DNA of 64,000 bases from Paraburkholderia tuberum STM678 (GCF_902833905.1 NZ_CADFGP010000004.1:186001-250000), one strand, 5' to 3'. Shown: positions 36,813-46,938, counted from the first letter of the stretch. Notes: generated from the letters alone by a model not told the origin. Program-made: numbers and translations.

Positions 36813-38174
36813 ATGAACATCGTCATTTTGGCGGCAGGTACCGGCAAGCGCATGCGGTCCGCGCTTCCCAAGGTGCTCCATCCTCTGGCCGGCCGGCCGC
36901 TCCTCGCTCATGTCATCGACACCGCCCGCGCGCTGAAGCCCGCCCGCCTGATCGTCGTGATCGGCCACGGCGCCGAAGCCGTGCGCGAAGCCGTCGCGGC
37001 GCCCGATATCCAGTTCGCGGTGCAGGAGCAACAGCTCGGCACCGGCCACGCGGTGCAGCAGGCGCTGCCGCTGCTCGATCCATCGTTGCCCACGCTGGTG
37101 CTTTATGGCGACGTGCCGCTCACGCGTGCCCAGACGCTGCGCGCACTGACCGGGCGTGCCGGCCAGGACGGCTACGGCGTGCTCACCGTCACGCTCGACG
37201 ACCCGACCGGTTACGGTCGCATCGTGCGCGATCAGCACGGCAACGTGCAACGCATCGTCGAGCAGAAGGACGCGAGTCCCGAGCAGCTGAAGATCGCCGA
37301 AATCAACACCGGCATCATCGTCGCGCCGACCGCGCGCCTTGCCGGCTGGCTCGCGGCGCTCAAAAACGACAACGCGCAAGGCGAGTTCTATCTGACCGAC
37401 GCGGTCGAAATGGCGATCGAAGCCGGCCTCGAAGTCGTCACCACGCAGCCCGACGACGAGTGGGAAACGCTCGGCGTCAACAGCAAGCAGCAGCTCGCCG
37501 AGCTCGAGCGGATTCATCAGCGCAATGTCGCCGACGCACTACTCGTCGCGGGCGTGACGCTCGCCGACCCGGCGCGCGTCGACGTGCGCGGCACGCTCGA
37601 ATGCGGCCGCGACGTGTCGATCGACGTCAACTGCGTGTTCGAAGGCCGTGTGACGCTGGCCGACAACGTCAGCATCGGGCCGAACTGCGTGATTCGCAAC
37701 GCGAGTATCGGCGCCGGTACGCGTGTCGATGCGTTCACGCACATCGAAGGCGCGCAAGTCGGCGCGAAGGCCGTTGTCGGTCCATATGCGCGCTTGCGCA
37801 CAGGCGCGGCGCTGCAAGACGAGTCTCATGTAGGGAACTTCGTCGAGATCAAGAACGCGGTGCTCGGTCATGGCTCGAAGGCCAACCACCTCACCTACCT
37901 CGGCGATGCGGATGTCGGCGCGCGCGTGAATATCGGCGCGGGCACGATCACCTGCAACTACGACGGCGCCAACAAATTCCGCACCGTGATCGAGGACGAC
38001 GTGTTCGTCGGCTCGGACACGCAACTGGTCGCACCGGTGCGCGTGCAGCGCGGCGCGACGATCGCGGCCGGCACCACGGTGTGGAAGGACGTCGCCGCCG
38101 ACGCGCTGGTGTTGAACGATAAAACCCAGACGAGCAAGACGGGCTACGTGCGCCCTGTCAAAAAGAAAAGCTGA
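36813..38174 (+). CDS. glmU: Bifunctional N-acetylglucosamine-1-P uridyltransferase / glucosamine-1-P acetyltransferase
   Basis: This 453-residue enzyme makes UDP-GlcNAc, the precursor of peptidoglycan and LPS. The N-terminal uridyltransferase starts [26 protein letters not shown] and has the YGDVPL motif. The C-terminal left-handed beta-helix is seen as hexapeptide repeats from about residue 255 (for example [15 protein letters not shown]), with the acetyltransferase part [26 protein letters not shown]. It is followed 59 bases later by glmS, which supplies glucosamine-6-P. Confidence 0.97.
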   Translation: MNIVILAAGTGKRMRSALPKVLHPLAGRPLLAHVIDTARALKPARLIVVIGHGAEAVREAVAAPDIQFAVQEQQLGTGHAVQQALPLLDPSLPTLVLYGDVPLTRAQTLRALTGRAGQDGYGVLTVTLDDPTGYGRIVRDQHGNVQRIVEQKDASPEQLKIAEINTGIIVAPTARLAGWLAALKNDNAQGEFYLTDAVEMAIEAGLEVVTTQPDDEWETLGVNSKQQLAELERIHQRNVADALLVAGVTLADPARVDVRGTLECGRDVSIDVNCVFEGRVTLADNVSIGPNCVIRNASIGAGTRVDAFTHIEGAQVGAKAVVGPYARLRTGAALQDESHVGNFVEIKNAVLGHGSKANHLTYLGDADVGARVNIGAGTITCNYDGANKFRTVIEDDVFVGSDTQLVAPVRVQRGATIAAGTTVWKDVAADALVLNDKTQTSKTGYVRPVKKKS

Positions 38175-38233
38175 TCGATACGGCGTGCCCACGAGGCGCG
38201 CTCACTGAATCCGGCACTGAAAAGGAATACACC

Positions 38234-40051
38234 ATGTGCGGCATTGTCGGCGCGGTTGCGCAACGTAATATCGTTCCCGTCCTGATCGAAGGACTGCGAC
38301 GCCTCGAATATCGCGGCTACGATTCGTGCGGCGTCGCCGTGCTCGGCGCTCGCGGGCCGAGCCGCGCGCGCAGCGTCGCGCGCGTGGCCGACCTCGAAGG
38401 CCAGGTGCGCGACGGTCGCCTCGAAGGCGTGACGGGCATCGCGCATACACGCTGGGCCACGCATGGCGCACCGGTCACCGACAACGCGCACCCGATCTTC
38501 TCGCGGGATGCGCTGGCGTTGGTACACAACGGCATCATCGAAAACTACGAGGCCTTGCGCGAAATGCTGCGCGGCAAGGGTTACGAGTTCGTCTCGCAGA
38601 CCGACACCGAGGTTATCGCGCACCTGGTCCATAGCCTGTATCGCGGCGACCTGTTCGCCGCGGTGCGCGAGGCGATCGCGCAACTGCACGGCGCGTATGC
38701 GATCGCGGTGCTGCACGAGGATCAGCCGCATACGGTGGTCGGCGCGCGTCAGGGCTCGCCGCTCGTGGTCGGGCTCGGGGACGGCGAAAACTTCCTCGCA
38801 TCGGACGCGCTCGCGCTCGCAGGCAGCACCGAGCGCTTCATCTTCCTCGAGGAAGGCGACGTCTGCGAACTGTCGCTCGATGGCGTGCGCATCGCCGATC
38901 GCCAGGGCGAGGCCGCGCAACGCGAGGTGCGCCAGGTCGCCGCCTATGGCGGCGCGGTCGAACTCGGCCCGTATCGCCACTTCATGCAGAAGGAAATCTT
39001 CGAGCAGCCGCGCGCGATCACCGACACGATTCCGCAGGCCGACGCGTTCGATGCGTCGATCTTCGGCGAAGGCGCGCGCCAGGTGTTCGCGGACATCGAC
39101 AGCCTGCTGATTCTCGCGTGCGGCACCAGCTACTACTCGGGGCTCACCGCCAAGTACTGGCTCGAATCGCTCGCGAAGATTCCGACTCAGGTCGAGATCG
39201 CGAGCGAGTATCGCTATCGCGAGTCGGTGCCGAATCCGAAGTCGCTGGTGGTGGTGATTTCGCAGTCGGGCGAAACCGCCGACACGCTCGCGGCGCTCAA
39301 GCACGCGCAGGAGCTCGGCCACAAGCACACGCTCGCGATCTGCAACGTCGGCACGAGCGCGATGGTGCGGCAGACCGAGTTGTCGTTCCTCACGCACGCG
39401 GGCCGCGAGATCGGCGTCGCGTCGACCAAGGCATTCACGACGCAGCTGGTTGCGCTGTTCACGCTGGCGGCAACGCTCGCGAAGCTGCGCGGACGTTTGA
39501 ACGACGAGCAGGAAGCGAGTTATCTGAAGCAGTTGCGCCACCTGCCGGCGGCGCTCAACAGCGTGCTCGCGCTGGAGCCGCAGATCATCGCGTGGTCGGA
39601 GGAGTTTTCGCGCAAGGAACATGCGTTGTTCCTCGGCCGCGGCATGCACTATCCGATCGCGCTCGAAGGCGCGCTGAAGCTCAAGGAGATTTCGTATATC
39701 CACGCCGAGGCGTATCCGGCTGGCGAGCTGAAGCACGGGCCGCTGGCGCTCGTGACCGAAGCGATGCCGGTGGTGACGGTCGCGCCGAACGACGCGCTGC
39801 TCGAAAAGCTGAAGTCGAACATCCAGGAAGTGCGCGCGCGCGGCGGCGAGCTTTATGTGTTCGCCGATGCCGATACGAAGATCGTCAACGGCGAAGGGCT
39901 GCATGTGATCCGGATGCCAGAGCACTATGGCTTGCTGTCGCCGATCCTGCACGTCGTGCCGCTGCAGTTGCTCGCGTATCACACCGCTTGTGCGCGTGGC
40001 ACGGATGTGGATAAGCCGCGGAACCTGGCGAAGTCGGTGACGGTGGAGTGA
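38234..40051 (+). CDS. glmS: Glutamine--fructose-6-phosphate aminotransferase (isomerizing)
   Basis: This 605-residue enzyme makes glucosamine-6-phosphate from fructose-6-phosphate and glutamine. The N-terminal glutaminase has the nucleophile Cys2 ([10 protein letters not shown]) and motifs [12 protein letters not shown] and HTRWATHG. Two SIS domains ([37 protein letters not shown]) and the conserved C-terminal [12 protein letters not shown] follow. No glmS ribozyme is apparent in the 59-base gap to glmU, as expected outside Gram-positives. Confidence 0.97.
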   Translation: MCGIVGAVAQRNIVPVLIEGLRRLEYRGYDSCGVAVLGARGPSRARSVARVADLEGQVRDGRLEGVTGIAHTRWATHGAPVTDNAHPIFSRDALALVHNGIIENYEALREMLRGKGYEFVSQTDTEVIAHLVHSLYRGDLFAAVREAIAQLHGAYAIAVLHEDQPHTVVGARQGSPLVVGLGDGENFLASDALALAGSTERFIFLEEGDVCELSLDGVRIADRQGEAAQREVRQVAAYGGAVELGPYRHFMQKEIFEQPRAITDTIPQADAFDASIFGEGARQVFADIDSLLILACGTSYYSGLTAKYWLESLAKIPTQVEIASEYRYRESVPNPKSLVVVISQSGETADTLAALKHAQELGHKHTLAICNVGTSAMVRQTELSFLTHAGREIGVASTKAFTTQLVALFTLAATLAKLRGRLNDEQEASYLKQLRHLPAALNSVLALEPQIIAWSEEFSRKEHALFLGRGMHYPIALEGALKLKEISYIHAEAYPAGELKHGPLALVTEAMPVVTVAPNDALLEKLKSNIQEVRARGGELYVFADADTKIVNGEGLHVIRMPEHYGLLSPILHVVPLQLLAYHTACARGTDVDKPRNLAKSVTVE

Positions 40052-40213
40052 CGAAGACGTAGCGGCAAACCGGGCCGCAAGCTCACGCAATCAGCCGCAC
40101 TGCCGTGCGGTCCGGCGGACGAAACACCATCGGCATCTGTCTTGCCACGATGCCTCGACGTGACGACGCCACATCGACTACCCTCTGTCGACATCCCACG
40201 TGGCCTCGTCATC

Positions 40214-40813
40214 ATGAAGACCTCATCTCCCAACACGCTAACCGAAAAGCTGAAGTCACGCGTCGTGCTGATCGCGCTGTTCGTCGGTTCGATGTGGGCG
40301 GTGTTCTTTCTGTCGGTTGCGTTGCCGTTCCTGCATCTGAACGAGCACGGCGTCGTGCCGCGTTCGCTCGACGGCTTGCAGGGCATCCTGTTCGCGCCGT
40401 GGCTGCATGCGAGCGTCGGACACATCGCCGCCAACACGAGCGGGCTCGTCGTACTCGGCTGGCTGTGTACGTGGCCGAACATCGCCGGCTTCTGGCGCGC
40501 GACCATCGGCGCGATGCTCGGCGCCGGTCTTTGCGCGTGGCTATTCGGCGCGCCGTATTCGGTGCATATCGGCGCGAGCGGGCTGGTGTTCGGCTATGCG
40601 GGTCACCTGGTTGCGCGTGGTTACTACACGCGCAATCTCGTGTCGATCCTCGTGGCCCTGGTCGTCGTCAGCAGCTACGGTCTGAGCCTGCTGTTCGGCG
40701 TACTGCCGATCTATCCGGATGTGTCGTGGCAGAGCCATGTCGGCGGCGTGCTCGGTGGGGTGCTCGCCGCGCGTGCGGGGGCCGGCGCGGCAAACCGGGT
40801 ACGCGTGCGCTGA
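40214..40813 (+). CDS. Rhomboid-family intramembrane serine protease
   Basis: This 199-residue polytopic protein has a GASG catalytic-serine loop (IGASGLVFGYAGH, Ser122) in one helix and SWQSHVGGVLGG (His175) in the last helix, giving the Ser-His dyad. LHASVGHIAANTSGLVVLGW carries the earlier conserved His70 and Asn74. About six hydrophobic helices are seen. The protein begins at ATG 40214; an upstream in-frame run is not conserved in type. No substrate can be inferred. Confidence 0.87.
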   Translation: MKTSSPNTLTEKLKSRVVLIALFVGSMWAVFFLSVALPFLHLNEHGVVPRSLDGLQGILFAPWLHASVGHIAANTSGLVVLGWLCTWPNIAGFWRATIGAMLGAGLCAWLFGAPYSVHIGASGLVFGYAGHLVARGYYTRNLVSILVALVVVSSYGLSLLFGVLPIYPDVSWQSHVGGVLGGVLAARAGAGAANRVRVR

Positions 40814-40864
40814 CCCACCCGCATTTTTTCGCGTATCGGCATATCGCCGGGTGATCGACGAATC

Positions 40865-41125
40865 CTATAACTCCGGCCGCGCCAGATCGCTCGCGACGAT
40901 GTGTTCGCCATACACCTGCGCGGCCGCGAGCGCTTCGAGTCGGCTCGCGTGTGGGCCCAGTTCGGGTGCGCCATCGAATGGAAACAGCACGCGGCCGTCG
41001 GTCGTGCGCACCACTTTCAATACGCCGAAGAAGCGCCGGTAGCCGGCCATTTTCGCGCTCGCCGAAATCTCGAAGTCGTCCTCCGACGTGCCGGGGACGC
41101 TGGGAATAAACGCGGTCTTGCTCAT
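40865..41125 (-). CDS. Conserved hypothetical protein (DUF6723-like)
   Basis: This 86-residue soluble protein has the core DDFEISASAKMAGYRRFFGVLKVVRTTDGRVLFPFDG followed by EALAAAQVYGEHIVASDLARPEL. I remember similar Burkholderiaceae proteins under DUF6723, with no known function. The start is set at the ATG at 41125 (MSKTAFIP), though 41137 in the same frame is possible. It is monocistronic and converges with the rhomboid gene. Confidence 0.65.
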   Translation of the reverse strand: MSKTAFIPSVPGTSEDDFEISASAKMAGYRRFFGVLKVVRTTDGRVLFPFDGAPELGPHASRLEALAAAQVYGEHIVASDLARPEL

Positions 41126-41365
41126 AGCTGAAAACATCGGTTGTTCGTTGAGGCGGCATGCAACGATGCGCGCGGCCGACGCGCATTGTCTCAAATCGGC
41201 GCGAAGCGTGAATCGAGTCGGCAACCCGCTGGTTCGCCAATGGTTTTATCGGTGAACTAACGTCAACTTTCACGGCAATGTCATAGGCGCTCCATAAAGT
41301 CTGCCCGCAAATAAAACCGCATTCCCGACAGGGCAACAAAGAGACAGCAACAGAGGGCCACGAAC

Positions 41366-42601
41366 ATGTCACACCGCATTGGGCTACGCGCACTCATCAT
41401 GGCCGCTTGCGCGGCTTTAATCGCTTTGATCGTGGCCGCCTGCGGCTCGTCTTCTTCGTCCGGTGGGCTGCAACTGACCGGACAGCAGCAGATTCGCCAC
41501 GTCTTCGTGATCACGCTCGAAAACGAAAACTACGCGACCACATTCGGCGCCAACACCAAAGCGCCGTATCTCGCGCAAACACTGGCATCGCAAGGCGCGC
41601 TCGTGCAGCAGTACTACGGCACGGGCCACGTGAGTCTCGACAACTACATCTCGATGATCAGCGGCCAGTCGCCGACCAACGAGACCGACAACGACTGCAT
41701 GACCTATCAGGACTTCAAGCTGACCGGCATGACGTCCGATGGCCAGGCGATCGGCTCGGGCTGTGTGTATCCGGCGAGCGTGAAGACGTTGCCGGACCAA
41801 CTGAAGGCAGCGGGCTATACGTGGAAGGGCTATGAAGGCGACATGGGCAACGATCCGTCGCGCGAAGCGGCCACCTGCGGCCATCCGACGCTGAACACGA
41901 CGGACCTCACGCAGTCGGCCGAAGCGCCGAGCGCGGCCGTGCCGCTCGGCGACCAGTATGCGACGCGCCACAATCCGTTCATGTACTTCCACTCGATCAT
42001 CGATTCGCCGGACTGCGGACAGCACGTCGTCAATCTGAATAACCTGCAGAACGATCTGCAATCGGTCTCGACCACGGCGAACTTCAACCTGATCACGCCG
42101 AACCTGTGCGACGACGGCCACGACGCACCTTGCGTGAACGGCCAGCCGGGCGGCCTGACGAGCGCGAACACGTTCCTGCAGAAGTGGGTGCCGATCATCA
42201 CCGCATCGCCGGCGTTCCAGAAGGATGGCCTGCTGATCATCAACTTCGACGAAAGCAGCTACGCGACGGTCACGCAGTCCGCGTCGGGCGAGGATCTGAT
42301 ATTTGCCGGCACGACCTGCTGTAGCCAGCAACCCGGGCCGAACCTGCCGTCGTTCCCGGAGACTTCGTCGCTCGCCTATAACGGCATCACGATCAACCTG
42401 ACCAAGTCGAGCTACGGCGGCGACCAGACCGGCGCTGTGATGATCTCGAAGTTCATCAAGCCGGGTACGGTGTCCACGGTGCCGTACAACCACTATTCGA
42501 TGCTGAAGAGCATCGAGGACATCTTCCAGCTCGACCACCTTGGTTATGCGGGACAGGCCGGTCTGGTGGGGTTCGGCAGCGACATCTTCACGAACCTGTA
42601 A
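41366..42601 (+). CDS. Alkaline-phosphatase-superfamily phosphoesterase lipoprotein
   Basis: This 411-residue protein resembles the bacterial acid phosphatase/phospholipase-C-like phosphoesterases. It has a lipoprotein signal with a lipobox ending at Cys26 (LIALIVAACGSS), then the family start IRHVFVITLENENYATTFG with metal-binding Glu and Asn. YYGTGHVSLDNYISMISG, with the conserved His-SLDNY, and a C-terminal FDESSYATV motif follow. PYNHYSMLKSIEDIFQLDHLG carries another metal ligand set. It is 8 bases upstream of a cytochrome c peroxidase gene. Confidence 0.85.
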   Translation: MSHRIGLRALIMAACAALIALIVAACGSSSSSGGLQLTGQQQIRHVFVITLENENYATTFGANTKAPYLAQTLASQGALVQQYYGTGHVSLDNYISMISGQSPTNETDNDCMTYQDFKLTGMTSDGQAIGSGCVYPASVKTLPDQLKAAGYTWKGYEGDMGNDPSREAATCGHPTLNTTDLTQSAEAPSAAVPLGDQYATRHNPFMYFHSIIDSPDCGQHVVNLNNLQNDLQSVSTTANFNLITPNLCDDGHDAPCVNGQPGGLTSANTFLQKWVPIITASPAFQKDGLLIINFDESSYATVTQSASGEDLIFAGTTCCSQQPGPNLPSFPETSSLAYNGITINLTKSSYGGDQTGAVMISKFIKPGTVSTVPYNHYSMLKSIEDIFQLDHLGYAGQAGLVGFGSDIFTNL

Positions 42602-42609
42602 AAGACTCG

Positions 42610-43896
42610 ATGCTGTCTTCTGTCATACGATTCACGGCGCGCGCGAGCGCGCGTCGGATAGCGCTCGCCGCCCTGATGGGCGGCGCGTTACTGGGGGGCG
42701 CCGGTGCGGCGCCCGCTGTTGCGTCGAATGCGACACCGACATCCGCCGATGCGAAGCCCGTCTATAGCGACGCCGCCGCGCTCGGCAAACTGATGTTCTT
42801 CGATCCGGCGCTGTCGGCCTCGGGCAAGATGTCGTGCGCGAGCTGCCACAGTCCCGAGCACGCGTACGGGCCGCCCAACGGTCTCGCCGCGCAACTGGGC
42901 GGCACGGACTTGCATCAGCAGGGCACACGCGCGGTGCCGAGCCTGCGCTACGTGCTGAACCGTACGCCGATCTGGACGCATGCGCAGGCGGCGAGCCTGT
43001 CCGAGCGGCTCAGCGAAACGGACAACGCGCCGGTCGGCGGCTTCGGCTGGGACGGGCGCTTCAACTATCTGCACGATCAGGCGAACTTCCCGCTGTTCAA
43101 TCCGAACGAGATGGCCAACAAGGATCCGGCCGCATTGCTCGCGAAGATGCAGCGCGCGCCATACGCTGCGCGCTTCAAGGAAGTATTCGGCCAGAACATT
43201 TTTGCCGATCCGACCAAGGCGTTCACCCAGGCGATGTACGCGATCGAGCGCTTCGAGCTCGAAGACCCGAGTTTTCATCCGTACACGAGCAAGTTCGACT
43301 ACTACCTGGACGGGAAAGTGCAACTAACTGCACAAGAGTTTCGCGGCAAAAAACTGTTCGACGACCCCGCCGGCGGCAATTGCGCATCCTGTCATATCGA
43401 CCAGTCGGGCGTGAACGGCGCTCATCCGCTTTTCACCGACTTCAACTTTCAGGCGCTTGGCGTGCCGCGCAACGCTGAACTGAAGGTCAACGCCGATCCG
43501 AAGTATTTCGACATGGGCCTGTGCGGACCATTGCGTACGGATCAGAGCGACAAGCTGAACTGCGGACTGTTCAAGTCGGTATCGCTGCGCAATACCGCGA
43601 CGCGCCACGTGTTTTTTCACAACGGTCGCTTCCACACGCTGAAAGAGGCGTTGCGTTTCTACGTGCAACGCGATACGAACCCGGACAAGTGGTATCCAAG
43701 GGATGCGCACGGCAAAGTCGACAAGTTCAACGATCTGCCGGTCGCACTGCGCGTGAACGTCGATACGACCGACGAGCCGCTGACGCGCAAAACGGGCGAG
43801 CGTCCGGTCTGGTCCGAGCGTGATATCGACGACGTCGCCGCGTTCCTCGCGACGCTGAGCGACGGCTATGACCTGAAGTCAAAAGCGGTCAAATGA
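42610..43896 (+). CDS. Di-heme cytochrome c peroxidase family protein (MauG/CcpA-like)
   Basis: This 428-residue secreted protein has two c-type heme motifs: SCASCH (Cys76, Cys79, His80) and NCASCH (Cys257, Cys260, His261). The N-terminal signal spans about 1-39 (IALAALMGGALLGG, cleavage near AVASNA). Family blocks are GKLMFFDPALSASGKMSC, GFGWDGRF and HVFFHNGRFHTLKEALRFYVQRDT. It is longer than classical CcpA (about 325 residues), placing it in the MauG-like group. It follows the phosphoesterase gene by 8 bases, suggesting a shared transcript. Confidence 0.88.
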   Translation: MLSSVIRFTARASARRIALAALMGGALLGGAGAAPAVASNATPTSADAKPVYSDAAALGKLMFFDPALSASGKMSCASCHSPEHAYGPPNGLAAQLGGTDLHQQGTRAVPSLRYVLNRTPIWTHAQAASLSERLSETDNAPVGGFGWDGRFNYLHDQANFPLFNPNEMANKDPAALLAKMQRAPYAARFKEVFGQNIFADPTKAFTQAMYAIERFELEDPSFHPYTSKFDYYLDGKVQLTAQEFRGKKLFDDPAGGNCASCHIDQSGVNGAHPLFTDFNFQALGVPRNAELKVNADPKYFDMGLCGPLRTDQSDKLNCGLFKSVSLRNTATRHVFFHNGRFHTLKEALRFYVQRDTNPDKWYPRDAHGKVDKFNDLPVALRVNVDTTDEPLTRKTGERPVWSERDIDDVAAFLATLSDGYDLKSKAVK

Positions 43897-44021
43897 ACGC
43901 ACCGGAAAGCGGGACGAGTTCCGCTCACCCTTGATTTAAAAGACAAAAATTGCCGAGGAAAGGCGCCGCCCGACGCCGCGGCGCTATAATGCGCGGATCT
44001 TTGCTTCCTCCGACGTCCACT

Positions 44022-44714
44022 ATGAGCCGGTTACTTTGCCTGATCGTGCTTTCGCTCGGCCTCGCGCAAACCGCGGCGGCCGACGAAAACACCGACCGAA
44101 TATCGGCGTACCTGACGCAGAAGTTCGGTGTGGGCAAAGAAAAGGCTCAAAAGATCTCCGACGCGGTGCAATCCGCCGCCAACAAATACTCCCTTCCTCC
44201 GGCGCTGCTGCTCGCCATCATCTCGATCGAATCCCGCTTCAAGGAAAAAGCCCGCGGCGCCAATGGCGCGACGGGGCTGATGCAGGTCGTGCCGCAGGCG
44301 CACCGCGGCCTGCTGCGCAACGTGAAGGATCTGACCGAGCCGGGTGCGAACATCGAAGCGGGCTCGGCGATTCTGTACGGCTACATGCGCTCGGCGAACG
44401 GCGATCTGAATACCGCGCTCAAGAGCTATGGCGGCTCGAAGGCCTATGCGCAAAAGGTGAATCTGCGCGTGGAGGATTTCGCGGCGGTTGCGACACCCGC
44501 TGACGGCGCTTCCGGGGCCGCTGGGCGGGCCGCGTCGTGCGAGGCGGATCGTTGCGCCAGCGCGAACCCGTGGGCCGACGCGTTCAGCGTGCCGGCGGCG
44601 CTCATTGCATCCGCGGCACCCGCCGCGAGCGGGGCAGCCGGGGCATCGTCGGCCGCGACCTCTGGGTCGACTTCGGCCGCGACGGTGGGCTCGGCGCGCA
44701 CGACGTCAAACTAG
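44022..44714 (+). CDS. Lytic transglycosylase (SLT domain), secreted
   Basis: This 230-residue protein has a signal peptide (1-20, LLCLIVLSLGLAQTAAA). Its SLT domain of about 120 residues contains ISIESRF (catalytic Glu70), GANGATGLMQVVPQAHRGLL and NIEAGSAILYGYM, then a shortened ALKSYGGSKAYAQKV. The final 80 residues are Ala/Ser-rich and without fold. A TATAAT at 43985-43990 lies about 30 bases upstream of the ATG and may be its -10. It is not linked to a neighbouring operon. Confidence 0.87.
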   Translation: MSRLLCLIVLSLGLAQTAAADENTDRISAYLTQKFGVGKEKAQKISDAVQSAANKYSLPPALLLAIISIESRFKEKARGANGATGLMQVVPQAHRGLLRNVKDLTEPGANIEAGSAILYGYMRSANGDLNTALKSYGGSKAYAQKVNLRVEDFAAVATPADGASGAAGRAASCEADRCASANPWADAFSVPAALIASAAPAASGAAGASSAATSGSTSAATVGSARTTSN

Positions 44715-44906
44715 GCACGCGCGCGATTTCTTTCGCATTTTCGCCCGCGTGCACTGCGAGGGCGCGGCAGCGTGCTTCAAGTTGACGTGGTGTTACCCGC
44801 TGCAATCGGGTCCGGGCTGTACCTTGCACGCTTTTTACGCACGTGACGCTACCCGCTCTACAATGCATTTCCATTCGCGCTCACGAGGCGCTTCTCGCAA
44901 CTGATC

Positions 44907-45827
44907 ATGCAGAACCCCTTTTCCCGCACCACCACCGCCGCGGCCCTGTTCGGGCTGGTCGCGCTCACGGCATGCAGCAGCACGCCGCAACCCGAATTCA
45001 CTCAGGAACTATTCGAAACCGGCGCAAGCCCGTACGCGCGCAATTTCAATTCGAGTACGGGCGATAGCTGCGAAGCCGCGCGCCGCGCATTGCTGAGCCA
45101 AGGCTATCTGACGACGATGTCGCGTCCCGATACCGTCGACGGCACGAAGAATTTTCAGCCGACCGGCGATTCGCACGTGGTCGTCGAATTTCACGTCGTG
45201 TGCACGCCCGGCGAAGAGGCGGCCGATACCAGCATCGTGTACGTGAACGCGGTGCAGAACGGCTTCGCATTGAAGAAGAGCGATACGTCGGCGAGCGTCG
45301 GGCTCAGCGTGCTCGGTTCGCTGTCGTTGCCGATTCGCTCGAATAGCGACGCGATGGTGAAGATCTCGAGCGAGACGATTCCGTCGGGCAAGTTCTATGA
45401 CCGCTTTTTCGGTCTCGTCGATCATTACTTGCAGACGGTCGTGCGCACGCAGCCGGTGACGAGCAGCCCGATCGAGACGCGGACGCTGCCGATGCCGGTA
45501 GCAGAGCCGCTTCAACTGACGATCCCTGAGCCGGTGCCCGAGCCGGTAGCGGCGACCACCTCCGCTGCAGTTCGAGCGACGCCGACCGTGCCGGTTCAGA
45601 CGACCTCACCAGCGCTCGCTCAACCGACGACCGACAAGCCTGTCGCCGTGACACCACCAGCTGCGGCTCAGGCGGTCGAGTCAGCGCCCGCGCCAGTGCA
45701 GTTAACCGCACCCGCACCGGTTCCGTTGACGACACCGTCGACATCCTCGCCGGTCCAACCCGCCGACCCGATTGGCCAGGCTGCAGCGATCGAACCCGCG
45801 AGCGGCACGGCGCCTCTGGTGCCGTGA
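44907..45827 (+). CDS. DUF2242 family lipoprotein
   Basis: This 306-residue lipoprotein has its lipobox at Cys23 (LVALTACSS). The DUF2242 core spans about 30-180 (GDSCEAARRALLSQGYLTTMS, VEFHVVCTP, GFALKKSDTSASVGLSVLGSLSLPI and KFYDRFFGLVDHYL). After about residue 185 the protein is a Pro/Thr/Ala/Val-rich low-complexity tail, longer than the core families usually show. It probably lies at the outer or inner membrane with the tail reaching into the periplasm. Confidence 0.83.
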   Translation: MQNPFSRTTTAAALFGLVALTACSSTPQPEFTQELFETGASPYARNFNSSTGDSCEAARRALLSQGYLTTMSRPDTVDGTKNFQPTGDSHVVVEFHVVCTPGEEAADTSIVYVNAVQNGFALKKSDTSASVGLSVLGSLSLPIRSNSDAMVKISSETIPSGKFYDRFFGLVDHYLQTVVRTQPVTSSPIETRTLPMPVAEPLQLTIPEPVPEPVAATTSAAVRATPTVPVQTTSPALAQPTTDKPVAVTPPAAAQAVESAPAPVQLTAPAPVPLTTPSTSSPVQPADPIGQAAAIEPASGTAPLVP

Positions 45828-46398
45828 CAGCGGCGCAGCGGCTTTCGCATCGAGGCTGATCAAGGTCCGATCAGCCTCTGATTCAGGCGCGCAGCGATAT
45901 TCACCTTATGGTGTTTACTTGATACGTATACATACGTAGTAGTAGTTAACAAGGGTCAACCGATTCTGTGGATAAGTCGCAAATGTCGCGCCGCTTCAAC
46001 ATCATGCGAAACCTATAACCCTGCGGAATACGTCGGTAGAAAAACTACATAACTGGGATAAGTTCGAACACCGTTAGCCGACCCTGATCTTTATCAAGAT
46101 TTCGCGCACAGGCTGTTCGTCGCGCTATCCCGAAGTTATTCAGAGGTCGCTGTGGATAACAAGTCTCCGACCGACACTTCCCGTTGCTCCCGCATCGACG
46201 CTTCGCGCGACGCGAAGCGCTCGCCAACGCACAGATTTCCGCCCACCGAACGCGCACATTGATAACGCGGCACGAAGATTGCGCGCCTTCTTATTGCAAG
46301 CGCGACTGTTGCTATTTAGTCAAAATCATTTGCCCAACGAACAATCCGGCATAGAGTTAAAGTGCTTTGTGAGGTTTCTGGTGCAGTGCGGGGGATGT
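45828..46398. other. AT-rich intergenic region with two DnaA boxes
   Basis: About 570 bases without a convincing gene. The segment from about 45895 to 46160 is richer in A/T than all surrounding DNA. Two perfect DnaA boxes (TGTGGATAA) lie in the same orientation at 45967-45975 and 46151-46159, 184 bases apart. A frame at 46045-46257 (minus) has no protein-like features. It may act as a DnaA-binding or titration region, or as part of an old replication locus; this is inference. Confidence 0.6.
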
Positions 46399-46611
46399 AT
46401 GAGACGCAGATCAGCACGACAGCTAGTCCGTCTTCTGTCGGACCTTCGACATGCGGCCCATTGCAGCTCGTTGCGTGCGGTCGCGACGAGTCGGATGATG
46501 GCGCTGGCAGCCGCCGAGGCCGCCGAGAACGGCGACGCCGCTCGCGACGACGACAGTCCCGAGTCCACGCGCGATGCGCAGCGCGACAAGCTGTTCCGGA
46601 GCAGATCATGA
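46399..46611 (+). CDS. Hypothetical protein, coupled to the next small gene
   Basis: This possible 70-residue protein begins MRRRSARQLVRLLSDLRH and continues with an acidic tail. Its second half uses high-GC third positions, as real genes here do. It ends in TGA at 46609-46611, overlapping the ATG of the next frame (46608) by four bases, which argues that both are translated. No family is recognised. The ribosome binding site is unconvincing (GGGGG). It could also be chance. Confidence 0.4.
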   Translation: MRRRSARQLVRLLSDLRHAAHCSSLRAVATSRMMALAAAEAAENGDAARDDDSPESTRDAQRDKLFRSRS

Positions 46612-46859
46612 GAGCCGCGAGCGAACAGTCGTTGCGGTTTCTGGTCGAGAAGTGGCTTTCGCCATCGCCGGCCGAGCCGGTTCGCGTGACGGAGTTCAGC
46701 CGCACACGCGCGGGCGGGCGGCGCTATGTGCGGGTGGAGACGTCGCCGGAACAGGGCGGGCGGGGTCTGTTCTTCTTTCGCCACGACGACGGCTGCTGGT
46801 GCGTGTTTCCGCCAACCGCCGATACGCCTAGCCTATTCGCTCATCCGCGCGCGGCATAG
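46608..46859 (+). CDS. Hypothetical protein with conserved-looking beta core
   Basis: This 83-residue protein has EQSLRFLVEKWLSPSPAEPVRVTEFSR, then RRYVRVETSPEQGGRGLFFFRHDDGCWCVFPP, which looks like a small beta domain with alternating hydrophobics. I recall similar short Burkholderiaceae proteins but no function. It overlaps the preceding small frame by four bases. It ends 79 bases before the convergent DMT transporter gene. Confidence 0.6.
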   Translation: MRAASEQSLRFLVEKWLSPSPAEPVRVTEFSRTRAGGRRYVRVETSPEQGGRGLFFFRHDDGCWCVFPPTADTPSLFAHPRAA

Positions 46860-46938
46860 TTGGGCGAAGGGGCAAGACGCCTGTCGGCGCGCATCGCGCA
46901 CCGAGCGTTGGCGTCGAATCGTTTTAAAACGCTGTAAA

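Noticed and set aside
38174..38233. glmS ribozyme before glmS
   Set aside because: The gap of 59 bases is too short and shows no ribozyme core.
45925..45945. Palindrome-like TACGTATACATACGTA in the AT-rich gap
   Set aside because: It is only a partial inverted repeat and too short to interpret beyond the DnaA boxes nearby.
46045..46257. 70-codon minus-strand frame in the AT-rich gap
   Set aside because: No protein-like pattern, no ribosome binding site, overlaps a DnaA box.
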